A DNA stretch of 33,879 nucleotides, from positions 1 to 33,879 of the forward strand of contig NZ_JACDUS010000018.1 in assembly GCF_013761005.1 (NCBI RefSeq), written 5' to 3'. Of this stretch, positions 1-5,731 are shown in pieces. This DNA is from Desulfosalsimonas propionicica (lineage in GTDB: Bacteria > Desulfobacterota > Desulfobacteria > Desulfobacterales > Desulfosalsimonadaceae). Within the stretch, counting starts at the first letter, position 1. Each line of letters starts with the position of its first letter. The notes below the pieces were generated by a model that saw only the letters and a list, made by a program, of their open reading frames with translations, was not told where the DNA came from and searched no databases. The translations under genes and the position numbers were made by a program.

Positions 1-116
1 TAAAAGTATCAAAAAAAGCGAAGCCCGTCAATACTAATAATAATATCAGTAAGTTGAATTTTAATATCGGCTAAATTTCATCCCCGAAAGTTGAGGGTTT
101 AACGTTATAAAAAAAG

Positions 117-133
117 TGGCATATTTATTGCTT
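117..133 (+). promoter_or_regulatory. Sigma-54 (-24/-12) promoter for the pilin gene
   Basis: The sequence TGGCAT, five bases, TTGCTT matches the -24/-12 consensus, with GG and GC exactly ten bases apart. It lies about 70 bases before the pilin start. Type IV pilin genes are commonly RpoN-dependent with a PilSR-type regulator, so both position and motif fit. No enhancer site was recognised in the 116 bases upstream, where I see nothing else except a 15-bp motif at 81-95 that recurs at 10781-10795. Confidence 0.75.
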
Positions 134-203
134 AAATAAAAAAGAACTACGATCAAGGAAAAAGGAAAAACAGGCTCAACAATATTTTATCAGGGAGATC
201 GAT

Positions 204-596
204 ATGCAAAAATCCAATATACAAAAAGGTTTTACGTTGATTGAGCTTATGATTGTAGTGGCAATCATTGGAATTCTGGCGGCAATCGCCATCCCTAATT
301 TTATGAATCACTAGTGCAAGGCGAAACAGGCAGAGGCGAAAAGTCTTCTGGGTGCCCTGCGGACAGCGGAGGAAAGTTATTTCTCAGAACATTCCGTCTA
401 TAAAGACGAAAATGATTTCAATATGATAGGATTTAAAACAAAAGGAGGCACCGCATACCATATCACTGTACCTGTTGTTGACAATACGGCCGGGTATTTC
501 CAGGCACGGGCGCAAGCGACGATAAACGGAGCGCAGGATGTCTGGACCATAACTTCAAACGCTACCCTTCAAAATGTTGCCAACGCATGCCAATAA
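204..596 (+). pseudogene. pilA: Type IV major pilin (PilA-like) with in-frame amber codon
   Basis: The frame starts at an ATG behind a GGGAG ribosome site. It encodes a short leader, the prepilin cleavage motif [20 protein letters not shown] and a 130-residue class IVa pilin body ending at TAA 594-596. Codon 37 (312-314) is TAG. Related pilins usually carry Gln just before the conserved C-K-x-K-Q-x-E-A-K stretch, so a CAG to TAG transition explains it. The downstream frame is otherwise intact (conserved AEESYF and C-terminal Cys regions), which points to a recent lesion, a sequencing error, or suppression. The sigma-54 promoter is also intact. If translation stops at TAG, the 36-residue product is only leader and transmembrane helix and cannot polymerise. 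The gene lies on the host side of the island junction. Confidence 0.85.
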
Positions 597-714
597 TTCG
601 CGTAAAACAATAACGCTGATAAATCTTGACATTTCCTGAGCGCCTTTTTGACCTGAAAATTGAATTATCAGTGAGTGTCCCGCACATTCAATGTCCATGC
701 ATCCAAGGAGAAAG

Positions 715-742
715 TGCACTGCTTTGGTTTCCATGCAGTGCA
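715..742. other. Inverted repeat (8-bp stem) downstream of the pilin gene
   Basis: TGCACTGC at 715-722 and GCAGTGCA at 735-742 pair perfectly around a 12-base loop. No T-run follows on either strand, so I do not call it a rho-independent terminator. It could be a 3' stem-loop of the pilin transcript. Nothing else is seen between 597 and 785. Confidence 0.4.
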
Positions 743-784
743 TCAGGGGGGTTATCTGATGAGATGGGCGGCAAAAATCCCGGA

Positions 785-807
785 CAAAAAAAGCGCCATA
801 AGGCGCT
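785..807 (-). terminator. Rho-independent terminator of the tRNA-Val transcription unit
   Basis: On the minus strand AGCGCC, TTAT, GGCGCT forms a six-bp GC-rich stem with a four-base loop, followed directly by seven T residues. It lies about a dozen bases beyond the CCA end of the tRNA-Val fragment. It is therefore the original host terminator left next to the distal attachment scar. Confidence 0.75.
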
Positions 808-818
808 GATTTTATAGG

Positions 819-866
819 TGGTGGGCGGTACTGGATTTGAACCAGTGACTTCTACCGTGTGAAGGT
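819..866 (-). other. 3' fragment of tRNA-Val(CAC): putative attachment site and island boundary
   Basis: Read on the minus strand this contains half of an anticodon arm with loop TTCACAC (anticodon CAC at 861-859), the variable region, a full T arm containing GGTTCAAATCC, the acceptor strand ACCGCCC, a discriminator A and an encoded CCA ending at 819. The 5' strand is absent: beyond 866 the sequence cannot pair with the anticodon stem (ACACC instead of CTACC), and no D arm or 5' acceptor strand GGGCGGT precedes it. A 3' tRNA piece next to the native terminator is what tyrosine-recombinase integration leaves at the end distal to the reconstituted tRNA. An intact tRNA-Val(CAC) is therefore expected beyond the right edge of the window. 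The 48-bp length is the stretch that still matches a tRNA. Confidence 0.85.
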
Positions 867-1143
867 GTCTGATTTTATTGGTAAGATCAACCAAGGTGTG
901 ATAAGAAACAATAATAACAAATGAATTTGAATTTTACATTTTTTGTCTTTTGACCATTTTTAACCCTGTTATTTTTTATTGTGGTCACGATTTGGTCACA
1001 GCAGGCCTTTGCTTTTCAGAAATTGATATCAGCCATACATAAAGCCGGTTATTCAATTCTGGATATAGGATTGATTTGGATTGATGGTACCAAGGGTCTG
1101 TTCTATAGTTGAATGAAGCGGTTCAAACTATTTTGATTTTACT
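867..1143. other. AT-rich stretch without a supported gene, inside the island end
   Basis: No start with a ribosome site and no RNA gene are recognised here. GGTCAC occurs twice 12 bases apart at 984-1000. On the minus strand a short open frame runs through this region towards the attachment core; degraded integrase tails can look like this, but it is too short to identify. Confidence 0.3.
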
Positions 1144-1305
1144 TTATTGCGATTTCAAATAAGTTTCCTTCCAATGGTTAAAGATCAATTCCAGTAGTTC
1201 GGCAGTTGTTATTCCGTTAAGCTTTGCCAAACCCACTATTTCATTTTTTAACTCTATCGGTACGTTTCGGACTGTCCATGTAATGGTGGGAATTTTATTT
1301 TCCAT
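1144..1305 (-). CDS. Small ribbon-helix-helix-like DNA-binding protein (53 aa)
   Basis: This 53-residue frame begins at an ATG at 1305 with AAAGGG about a dozen bases upstream. Its pattern fits the Arc/MetJ fold: an alternating beta segment at residues 5-16 (IPTITWTVRNVP), helix one at about 17-29 (IELKNEIVGLAKL), the turn NGIT, and helix two at about 33-47 (TAELLELIFNHWKET). It is transcribed away from the excisionase-like gene at 1499, and the gap between them contains a perfect palindrome. That arrangement suggests an autoregulatory repressor controlling both directions. The family call is by fold pattern only. A prophage CopG-like regulator or a stand-alone antitoxin are alternatives, but no toxin is adjacent. 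Confidence 0.6.
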   Translation of the reverse strand: MENKIPTITWTVRNVPIELKNEIVGLAKLNGITTAELLELIFNHWKETYLKSQ

Positions 1306-1336
1306 TATACATAAAGGCCCTTTAGAGTTTTATACC

Positions 1337-1352
1337 GTATTACATGTAATAC
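1337..1352. promoter_or_regulatory. Perfect 16-bp palindrome, candidate operator
   Basis: GTATTACATGTAATAC is a perfect dyad in the 193-bp divergent gap, 32 bases from the start of the 1144-1305 gene. Ribbon-helix-helix repressors bind short dyads like this, so self-regulation by that gene is likely. The remainder of the gap is AT-rich with long A and T runs. Confidence 0.6.
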
Positions 1353-1498
1353 TATTTTTTTATAAAAAAAACAACATTTATTTCAGTTAGTTGTTTGCCA
1401 TCTTATCGTTCTTCTGCTTGTTGCCTGTACGTCCCCTTTGATATTCTTTTTTTAACATTTTTTATAACAACAAACAATTTGATTCAAGGGAGATTTGT

Positions 1499-1711
1499 AT
1501 GGACAGTTTGAAAAATTTCAATTTCAAAAGAAAACTTGAACCCGAATCCCTGCAAGAGTTCTGCGATCGTTGGGGGCTGCCAGTTTCATGGGGATATCGC
1601 TACACTCGAAAAACCGGAAAAGACCGTCTGCCGCACATTAAGGCAGGAAAATATATTAAAATTATACCGGATGAGGGGGATGCGTGGATGTTAAACCGGG
1701 GCCGCTGCTAA
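1499..1711 (+). CDS. Excisionase/AlpA-like MerR-type helix-turn-helix protein (70 aa)
   Basis: The start is an ATG behind AAGGGAG. Residues 13-60 fit the HTH_17/AlpA pattern: a recognition-helix segment (SLQEFCDRWGLPVSWGYRYTR) followed by the wing LPHIKAGKYIKIIPDEGDAWM, resembling the (I/L)PxxKxG(R/K)xxxIxxxDxxxW signature of excisionases and prophage activators. Such proteins bend attachment-site DNA or activate the integrase gene. Here it lies about 630 bases from the tRNA-Val scar and is the first gene of the plus-strand small-gene module. It diverges from the ribbon-helix-helix gene, and the palindrome at 1337-1352 probably controls both. Whether it is an excision factor or only a transcription factor cannot be told from sequence. 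Confidence 0.65.
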   Translation: MDSLKNFNFKRKLEPESLQEFCDRWGLPVSWGYRYTRKTGKDRLPHIKAGKYIKIIPDEGDAWMLNRGRC

Positions 1712-1787
1712 ATCCAGAGCTTCTAACTATTGAATTAAAAATCGGATCGGAATCAATGCCGAAATTAAAAAGAAAGGAGAAAGCTTT

Positions 1788-2453
1788 ATGAACTTAATTC
1801 CATTTGAGTATAGATCGAAGCAAATCAGAGTGGTTCAAGATGATGGCGGAGACCCGTGGTGGATTGCCAAGGATGTTTGTGAGGTGTTGGATATATATGA
1901 CACACCACAGGCTGTAGCAAGGCTTGATTATGATGAAAAGCTGATACGTACTTTACACGTATCAGGTCAAAATCGTGAATTATGGACTATTAGCGAAGCT
2001 GGTCTTTATTCCCTGATACTGAGATCCAACAAACCAGAGGCCAAAAATTTTAAAAGATGGATTACCCATGAAGTTTTACCCACCATTCGTAGCACCGGAA
2101 AATATGAAATTGATACATCCTCCGAAATCGACCTTATCATCCGGTCTGCCCAAGCACTCAAAAACATAGAAACAAAACAAATTGAACATGATCAGCGGCT
2201 ATCACTTCTTGAGGCTAAATCCCATGAAAATTCAGGATACACAGGTTACTGGACGATAACCGCCTGGTGCAAACTGAATAATTACAAAATTGGGATTGAG
2301 GAAGCTACCAGGAAAGGTAGAAAAGCGACTCGCCTTTCAAGTGAATGGAGTGTTGATATTTGCAGGGTTCCAGATGAAAGATTTGGAGTCGTCAACAGTT
2401 ATAGGGAAGATGTCTTGGAGGAAATTTTTGACACTTTCTCAGTGAATGCATAG
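1788..2453 (+). CDS. Bro-N domain antirepressor-like protein (221 aa)
   Basis: An AAAGGAG site precedes the ATG. Residues 1-105 are a Bro-N domain: an IRVV-type beta strand, the WWIAKDVCEVLDI motif, a DEKLIRTL stretch, the ELWTISEAGLYSLILRSNKPEAKNFKR core written as WTISEAGLYSLILRS plus KPEAKNFKRW, and the closing VLPTIRSTGKYE. A helical linker (about 115-145) leads to a C-terminal domain (150-221) with the pattern T-x-W-C-K-L-N and G-R-K-A-T-R-L-S, then V-P-D-E-R-F-G-V-V-N-S-Y, seen after Bro-N in many prophage proteins. Bro-N proteins bind DNA or repressors and are common antirepressors in temperate phages and integrative elements. The position after an excisionase-like gene fits a control role. 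Confidence 0.8.
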   Translation: MNLIPFEYRSKQIRVVQDDGGDPWWIAKDVCEVLDIYDTPQAVARLDYDEKLIRTLHVSGQNRELWTISEAGLYSLILRSNKPEAKNFKRWITHEVLPTIRSTGKYEIDTSSEIDLIIRSAQALKNIETKQIEHDQRLSLLEAKSHENSGYTGYWTITAWCKLNNYKIGIEEATRKGRKATRLSSEWSVDICRVPDERFGVVNSYREDVLEEIFDTFSVNA

Positions 2454-2473
2454 ATGCCGAAAGGACAAGCTCT

Positions 2474-2848
2474 TTGAAAAGCAAAATCCTCGGGAAAGAT
2501 GGCTCAAAAATAGTTGACCTTAATCGGCGGCAAGCTATTCGGGCTCGATGCCTTGATTGCAGCGGATTTTCGGCAAAAGAAGTAAGAGAATGCCCTTTCA
2601 GTGATTGTCCATTATATCAGTTCAGATTGATCACAAGCAAACAAAATCCCAAAAAACGGGATAAAGCCATCCGCGCTTATTGCCTTTGGTGTACGTTGGG
2701 TCAAAGAAAAGAGGTGCAACTTTGTCCCTCAGTGGACTGCCCCCTGTTTCAATATCGGCTCACAAATACAAAAAAAGGTCATATAGGGCAAACTTCCCAG
2801 GGAAAAAAAGTTTCTGAAGAGGTAAGCGTGGGGGGCGCTTATGCGTGA
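2474..2848 (+). CDS. Duplicated-motif zinc-cluster protein (124 aa)
   Basis: The frame opens with TTG behind AAGGA, 20 bases after the Bro-N gene. It contains the same cysteine unit twice: C-L-D-C-x12-C-x4-D-C-P-L-Y-x-F-R at about residues 29-52, and C-L-W-C-x11-C-x4-D-C-P-L-F-x-Y-R at about 70-92. Four cysteines per unit predict one structural zinc site each. Proteins with one such unit (R-x-x-C-L-x-C with K-E-V-x-x-C and CPL-Y/F-x-Y/F-R) occur on phages and integrative elements of Proteobacteria and Desulfobacterota without a known function. The gene at 5316-5633 belongs to the same family. Its last 8 bases overlap the next gene, so the two are probably co-translated. Confidence 0.7.
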   Translation: MKSKILGKDGSKIVDLNRRQAIRARCLDCSGFSAKEVRECPFSDCPLYQFRLITSKQNPKKRDKAIRAYCLWCTLGQRKEVQLCPSVDCPLFQYRLTNTKKGHIGQTSQGKKVSEEVSVGGAYA

Positions 2849-3383
2849 TAAAAAATCCCAAAAATATCCCGCCTATCTGACCTATCAGCTATACGTGTCT
2901 TCAGCATTTCGCAAACTGAGACCAGCAGCCAAGGATATTCTGATTTTGGCTTACTATGAAATTATTTTCCCCACCACAAAGGGCAAGCCACAGAAGAAAG
3001 GCCAAAAGTATACCTTTGTCATGATTAATCGTGATGAAATAATTTTAAGTTACAACGAAATCAAAGACCGTCTGGGATATTCGGAGAAAACCATATGGGA
3101 GTCTTTCAAGCAAATTCTGGCCCATGGCTTCCTGAAAGTTGTAAAGCAAGGGGGCGGCAACAAAGGCGACTATCAGGTTTACGGTATCACTGAGGACTGG
3201 CGGAAATGGTCTCCTGGAGATGTTGTCAGAGAGATTCAGATAAATGGAAAGTATGGTCGGCAAAAACATAACCCCAAAAAAATAAGCGGTACTACAGGTA
3301 AACCACTACACGGTACTGCAGGTAAACCAGTTATCCCCAAAAACAAGGGTGGTTTACCCACAAGTAATACGGTTTCCTCATGA
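2841..3383 (+). CDS. Winged-helix DNA-binding protein, possible replication initiator (180 aa)
   Basis: This start ATG lies inside the end of the zinc-cluster gene. Residues 25-110 form a winged-helix pattern: SAFRKLRPAAKDILILAYYE, then a second helix pair around LSYNEIKDRLGYSEKTIWESFKQI and the wing GFLKVVKQGGGNKGDY. This is similar to replication or partition proteins of plasmids and phages, but no family is certain. The basic C-terminus (about 130-180) is low complexity and contains two near-identical G-T-T/A-G-K-P repeats. At DNA level these are iteron-like repeats, so the gene's end and the following bases look like an origin. A rep-next-to-ori arrangement would make this the element's replication initiator; a transcription factor reading the same repeats is the alternative. 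Confidence 0.6.
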   Translation: MRDKKSQKYPAYLTYQLYVSSAFRKLRPAAKDILILAYYEIIFPTTKGKPQKKGQKYTFVMINRDEIILSYNEIKDRLGYSEKTIWESFKQILAHGFLKVVKQGGGNKGDYQVYGITEDWRKWSPGDVVREIQINGKYGRQKHNPKKISGTTGKPLHGTAGKPVIPKNKGGLPTSNTVSS

Positions 3384-3416
3384 AATGGGCTTTTCGGCTC
3401 CAGGGGTGGTTTACCC
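3287..3416. repeat. Iteron-like repeat cluster with DnaA-box-like site
   Basis: The core GGTAAACCA occurs four times. Two direct 19-base copies (3287-3305 and 3311-3329, one mismatch) lie 24 bases apart, and two inverted 13-base copies GGGTGGTTTACCC lie at 3347-3359 and 3404-3416. Between the two sets, 3331-3339 reads TTATCCCCA, one mismatch from the DnaA box. The cluster begins in the last codons of the winged-helix gene. Equal spacing, both orientations and a DnaA-like site resemble a small replication origin or a strong autoregulatory operator. Confidence 0.55.
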
Positions 3417-3554
3417 TCACTACCGCACATATACATACTACCATATTTGTATTGTTTGGTTTTAGGGGTTTTAGGGGGATGGGGACCGAAACAGGTCGAT
3501 ACTGGCCCTCCGACGTCTGCTCGCAGACCGGGACTGACAAGGATATTTTTTGCA

Positions 3555-3647
3555 ATGAAAATTCACCGCAAACCCATAACTGGCAAAGATTTACTGGATA
3601 ACCCCAGGGGGTGCTATGAAGAAGCGGCGACTGAAATCGCTCGATGA
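3555..3647 (+). CDS. Possible 30-residue small protein
   Basis: An ATG with AAGGA 11 bases upstream opens a 30-codon frame, MKIHRKPITGKDLLDNPRGC at its start, which overlaps the first 32 bases of the next gene in another frame. The residue pattern (basic start, DLLDNP, CYEEA) looks protein-like and the neighbouring genes also overlap each other, which is why it is listed. No family is recognised. The preceding 170 bases (3384-3554) contain an open frame over the repeats that I do not accept as a gene. Confidence 0.3.
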   Translation: MKIHRKPITGKDLLDNPRGCYEEAATEIAR

Positions 3648-3822
3648 CCTCCGGCGATGGCTGGCTGACATTGGCAATCGGCTGGAGACCGGCGACGTTG
3701 ATGCAGCTCATGCTCGGTGCGTGACCTACATTGCCAGCGTCATGTCCGGCATTATCAAAGATTCGGATCTTGAAAAACGCATTGAGGCATTGGAAACGCA
3801 AATGGAAAGGAAAATTAACTGA
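3616..3822 (+). CDS. Small coiled-coil protein of the island module (68 aa)
   Basis: An AGGGGG site lies four bases before the ATG. The 68 residues are almost entirely helical and charged: KKRRLKSLDDLRRWLADIGN, a D-A-A-H-A-R-C helix, and a C-terminal heptad-like LEKRIEALETQMERK segment that suggests a short coiled coil. No catalytic or metal-binding pattern is visible. Its stop is part of CTGA, and the next gene appears to start at that CTG, so the two are translationally coupled. Similar small helical proteins occur in integrative elements near replication genes; the function is unknown. Confidence 0.55.
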   Translation: MKKRRLKSLDDLRRWLADIGNRLETGDVDAAHARCVTYIASVMSGIIKDSDLEKRIEALETQMERKIN

Positions 3823-4043
3823 GCATACGTGACCGGATAAAGCGTCTGGAGAATCGAAACGGCTCTTCTGGTGGCAGCGTGGTTCATGTTTTGCGCTCCG
3901 GCGGATACATCTACCGTGGCCAGAAATATGACCGATTCATGGATTTACCAAAAGCCCCTCCGAGGTGCGGGTATCTGTTAGCAACGGCAGCCCTGACACC
4001 GGAAGCATGGCAGGAAATGGTGGTCAGCACATGGGTAGACTGA
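3819..4043 (+). CDS. Small protein with probable CTG start (74 aa)
   Basis: No ATG, GTG or TTG explains this frame. However, CTG at 3819 overlaps the previous stop as CTGA and has AAAGGA eight bases upstream, an ideal ribosome site. The encoded protein starts S-I-R-D-R-I-K-R-L-E-N-R, continues through a beta-rich middle (SVVHVLRSGGYIYRGQKYDR) and ends with ALTPEAWQEMVVSTWVD. The charged leading helix resembles the start of the next gene (GRLKTRIEKLERKS), so the two may be distant paralogues. The frame overlaps the next gene by 13 bases. It is absent from ordinary gene calls because of the unusual start. Function unknown. Confidence 0.5.
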   Translation: MSIRDRIKRLENRNGSSGGSVVHVLRSGGYIYRGQKYDRFMDLPKAPPRCGYLLATAALTPEAWQEMVVSTWVD

Positions 4044-4267
4044 AAACTCGGATCGAAAAACTGGAACGTAAATCCGGCCTGACTGAGAACCCGCCCAGGA
4101 TATTTGTCGGGTATCATGGCGTGGAGGTTGCCGGGTGGCAGGGAAATGGTGTTAAGGTCCGGCGGCTCGCTGGTGAATCTGACAAGGTCCTCCGGGACAG
4201 GGCTGCAAAAGAGACAGGTGCTACTGTTCTTTATCAGCTCATGGCTGATAGTCGTCCTGGTGGTTGA
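4031..4267 (+). CDS. Small coiled-coil/basic protein (78 aa)
   Basis: I choose the ATG at 4031, inside the end of the preceding gene. From there the protein opens with MGRLKTRIEKLERKSG, the same kind of leading helix as its neighbour. Earlier in-frame ATGs at 3965 and 4007 add residues that do not look conserved. The rest is a compact alpha/beta domain (PRIFVGYHGVEVAGWQGNGV, then a helix with KVLRDRAAKETGATVLYQLM). It resembles short phage and element proteins of unknown function that carry an N-terminal R-I-x-x-L-E helix. It is the last gene of the 2474-4267 run and is followed at once by a terminator-like hairpin. Confidence 0.55.
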   Translation: MGRLKTRIEKLERKSGLTENPPRIFVGYHGVEVAGWQGNGVKVRRLAGESDKVLRDRAAKETGATVLYQLMADSRPGG

Positions 4268-4304
4268 AATCGTTCATATAGAGGCCGTTTCCAGAACGAT
4301 TTTT
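4267..4304 (+). terminator. Terminator-like hairpin closing the small-gene run
   Basis: AAATCGTTC at 4267-4275 pairs with GAACGATTT at 4294-4302 (nine bp, 18-base loop), and the stem runs into a T-rich end. It overlaps the last stop codon of the upstream gene, a usual place for an intrinsic terminator. The stem is AT-rich, so its strength is uncertain. Confidence 0.5.
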
Positions 4305-4334
4305 CATTTCCCATGCTACGGCATTACCCATGAA

Positions 4335-4412
4335 AAATGTTAGCTTTTGTTAACATTTACAAGAGCCGGGTCCTTCCAGGAAATTTACGGTGCGGACCTG
4401 TAAACGCCCGGC
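4335..4412. other. Structured intergenic segment (two nested stem systems)
   Basis: The 357-bp gap from 4268 to 4624 holds no supported gene but is rich in complementary segments. AAATGTTA (4335-4342) pairs with TAACATTT (4351-4358). GCCGGG (4365-4370) pairs with CCCGGC (4407-4412), and inside it TTTAC (4384-4388) pairs with GTAAA (4400-4404). GGTCC and GGACC offer a further alternative pairing. A small RNA, a leader for the 4625 gene, or a single-strand origin are all possible. Confidence 0.35.
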
Positions 4413-4624
4413 GGATGTGTAGACACTATCTTTCGTATCGTATAAAGTTTATCAAGCCGTAAAAACGGTGGCGGAACATTTTTAAAACTCCAGGTGTATG
4501 GAATTTTAATGCCTGCGCTGACAATAAGTTTTGATATGAATGGATTTTCCTGCGGGAAATGACGGCAGTTGCTTTAAAGGTTAAATTTTCCAATTGATTT
4601 GGGCAAAATTTCAGGAGATGAAAT

Positions 4625-5227
4625 ATGGGAGGCTGGGGATCAGGAAATAGAATCCGAATCGGCACTCGGGATATTGTGGAGAGACATCATGGTCTTGATG
4701 TGCGCCAATTGGCCAGAAAAAATTGTCTTCAGCCAGGTTCGATCATTCAGTGGGCATGGTTTGAAAATGGAAAGCAGACAGCTTCCATCAGTTTCCGGGT
4801 GCAGGAAAACAATATAGATCTGTCTTATCAGCACCGGGCAAACAATCGCGAGTGGGTTCCGGTTCAACAAATCGTCCCATTTGACAAGACTCCATGCAAT
4901 TTCGGCGGCTATCGACTCTGGTTCCGATGCCCGGGCTGTAATCAGCGAGTGGCGATTATATATGCGGCCGGCAAATATTTTCGCTGTCGTCATTGCTATG
5001 GATTGACATATGCCAGTTCCCAGGAGGGTGATCTGGATCGTCTCATGCGGAAAGCCTGGAAAATCCGGAGACGCTTAGGAGCCAGCCAATCCCTATTTGA
5101 TTCAATTTTTGGGCCGAAACCGAAACATATGCACCAGCGAACCTATACCAACCTTAGAATCGATGCAATGAGGGTAGAAAACAAAATCAACCATATTATG
5201 GCTACGCAGCTTGGCATTCGAATTTAG
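4625..5227 (+). CDS. Mobile-element zinc-ribbon protein (200 aa)
   Basis: The ATG is behind an AGGAG site. The protein opens with MGGWGSG, followed by a helix with the D-V-R-x-L motif, a W-x-W core and a beta domain (QTASISFRVQ, IDLSYQH, then the V-P-x-x-x-T-P-C-N-F-G-G-x-R-x-W-F turn). A zinc ribbon follows, C102-x2-C105 and C121-x2-C124, in FRCPGC and FRCRHCYGLTYAS. The tail is basic and helical. This full pattern is seen in a widespread hypothetical family on plasmids and integrative elements. The function is not established; the zinc ribbon and basic tail suggest nucleic-acid binding. It stands alone between two gaps, after a structured leader region. Confidence 0.75.
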   Translation: MGGWGSGNRIRIGTRDIVERHHGLDVRQLARKNCLQPGSIIQWAWFENGKQTASISFRVQENNIDLSYQHRANNREWVPVQQIVPFDKTPCNFGGYRLWFRCPGCNQRVAIIYAAGKYFRCRHCYGLTYASSQEGDLDRLMRKAWKIRRRLGASQSLFDSIFGPKPKHMHQRTYTNLRIDAMRVENKINHIMATQLGIRI

Positions 5228-5315
5228 ACTGAAAGATGAGCATGGATACGGCTGATCTGACTTTATTATTTTGTTTTGAAACCATTATGCAACTTGTACT
5301 GACGGAGGATTCAAA

Positions 5316-5633
5316 GTGATACCGTTAAAGGCAATCAGAAAATTTTGCGTTCAATGTGTCGGCTCTGCCAGCGAAATCAAAGCGTACGGCGACGACAAAA
5401 TGTATGGCCAGGGTGATCCCAACGGCCAATGCTGGTTTTATCCCTATCGAATGGGGCGCGGGCGCCCTTCGGTTAAGACAATACGCAAACACTGCCTGGA
5501 ATGTATGGGCGGCAGTTACAAACTCGTAGGGAATTGTTCAGGTTTTCATTGCCCGCTGTATATTTTCCGTTTTGGAAAAAATCCCCATCGTGTCCGGAAA
5601 GAAGAAAAAATTCCGGCTGAAACGGATACGTGA
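5316..5633 (+). CDS. Zinc-cluster protein, relative of the 2474-2848 gene (105 aa)
   Basis: The start is GTG behind a GGAGG site. Two cysteine units are present: a diverged first one (F-C-V-Q-C-V-G-S-A at 9-17, with G-Q-C-W-F-Y-P-Y-R later) and a canonical second one (H-C-L-E-C-M-G-G-S ... N-C-S-G-F-H-C-P-L-Y-I-F-R). The first unit has an inserted GDDKMYGQGDPNG loop and lacks one of the usual cysteines. The family is the same as the gene at 2474. A 97% identical copy of its last third occurs at 9749-9884, so this gene or a sister has been partly duplicated. The function is unknown; zinc binding is inferred from the cysteines. Confidence 0.7.
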   Translation: MIPLKAIRKFCVQCVGSASEIKAYGDDKMYGQGDPNGQCWFYPYRMGRGRPSVKTIRKHCLECMGGSYKLVGNCSGFHCPLYIFRFGKNPHRVRKEEKIPAETDT

Positions 5634-5731
5634 GAGGAAAGTTTTGTTTCTGATTTGGACGTTTTAATGTTTAGCTGGGATATTTTTTTGGGTTGCAGTA
5701 GTTACTGTGAATCTTAAACAACAGAACTTTT

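Noticed and set aside
312-314. Pyrrolysine codon in the pilin
   Set aside because: The position is normally Gln in a conserved motif and one transition explains the TAG. No pyl genes are in the window, though some related bacteria have them, so it is kept only as a check.
715-742. Intrinsic terminator of the pilin gene
   Set aside because: The hairpin is perfect but no T-run follows on either strand.
819-866. Functional tRNA gene
   Set aside because: The 5' acceptor strand, D arm and half of the anticodon stem are missing.
984-1000. Double GGTCAC as the end of a lost integrase gene
   Set aside because: Too short to identify; no recombinase motif is present nearby.
3380-3601. 73-codon frame following the winged-helix gene
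   Set aside because: It consists of the repeat DNA and low-complexity residues and has no ribosome site.
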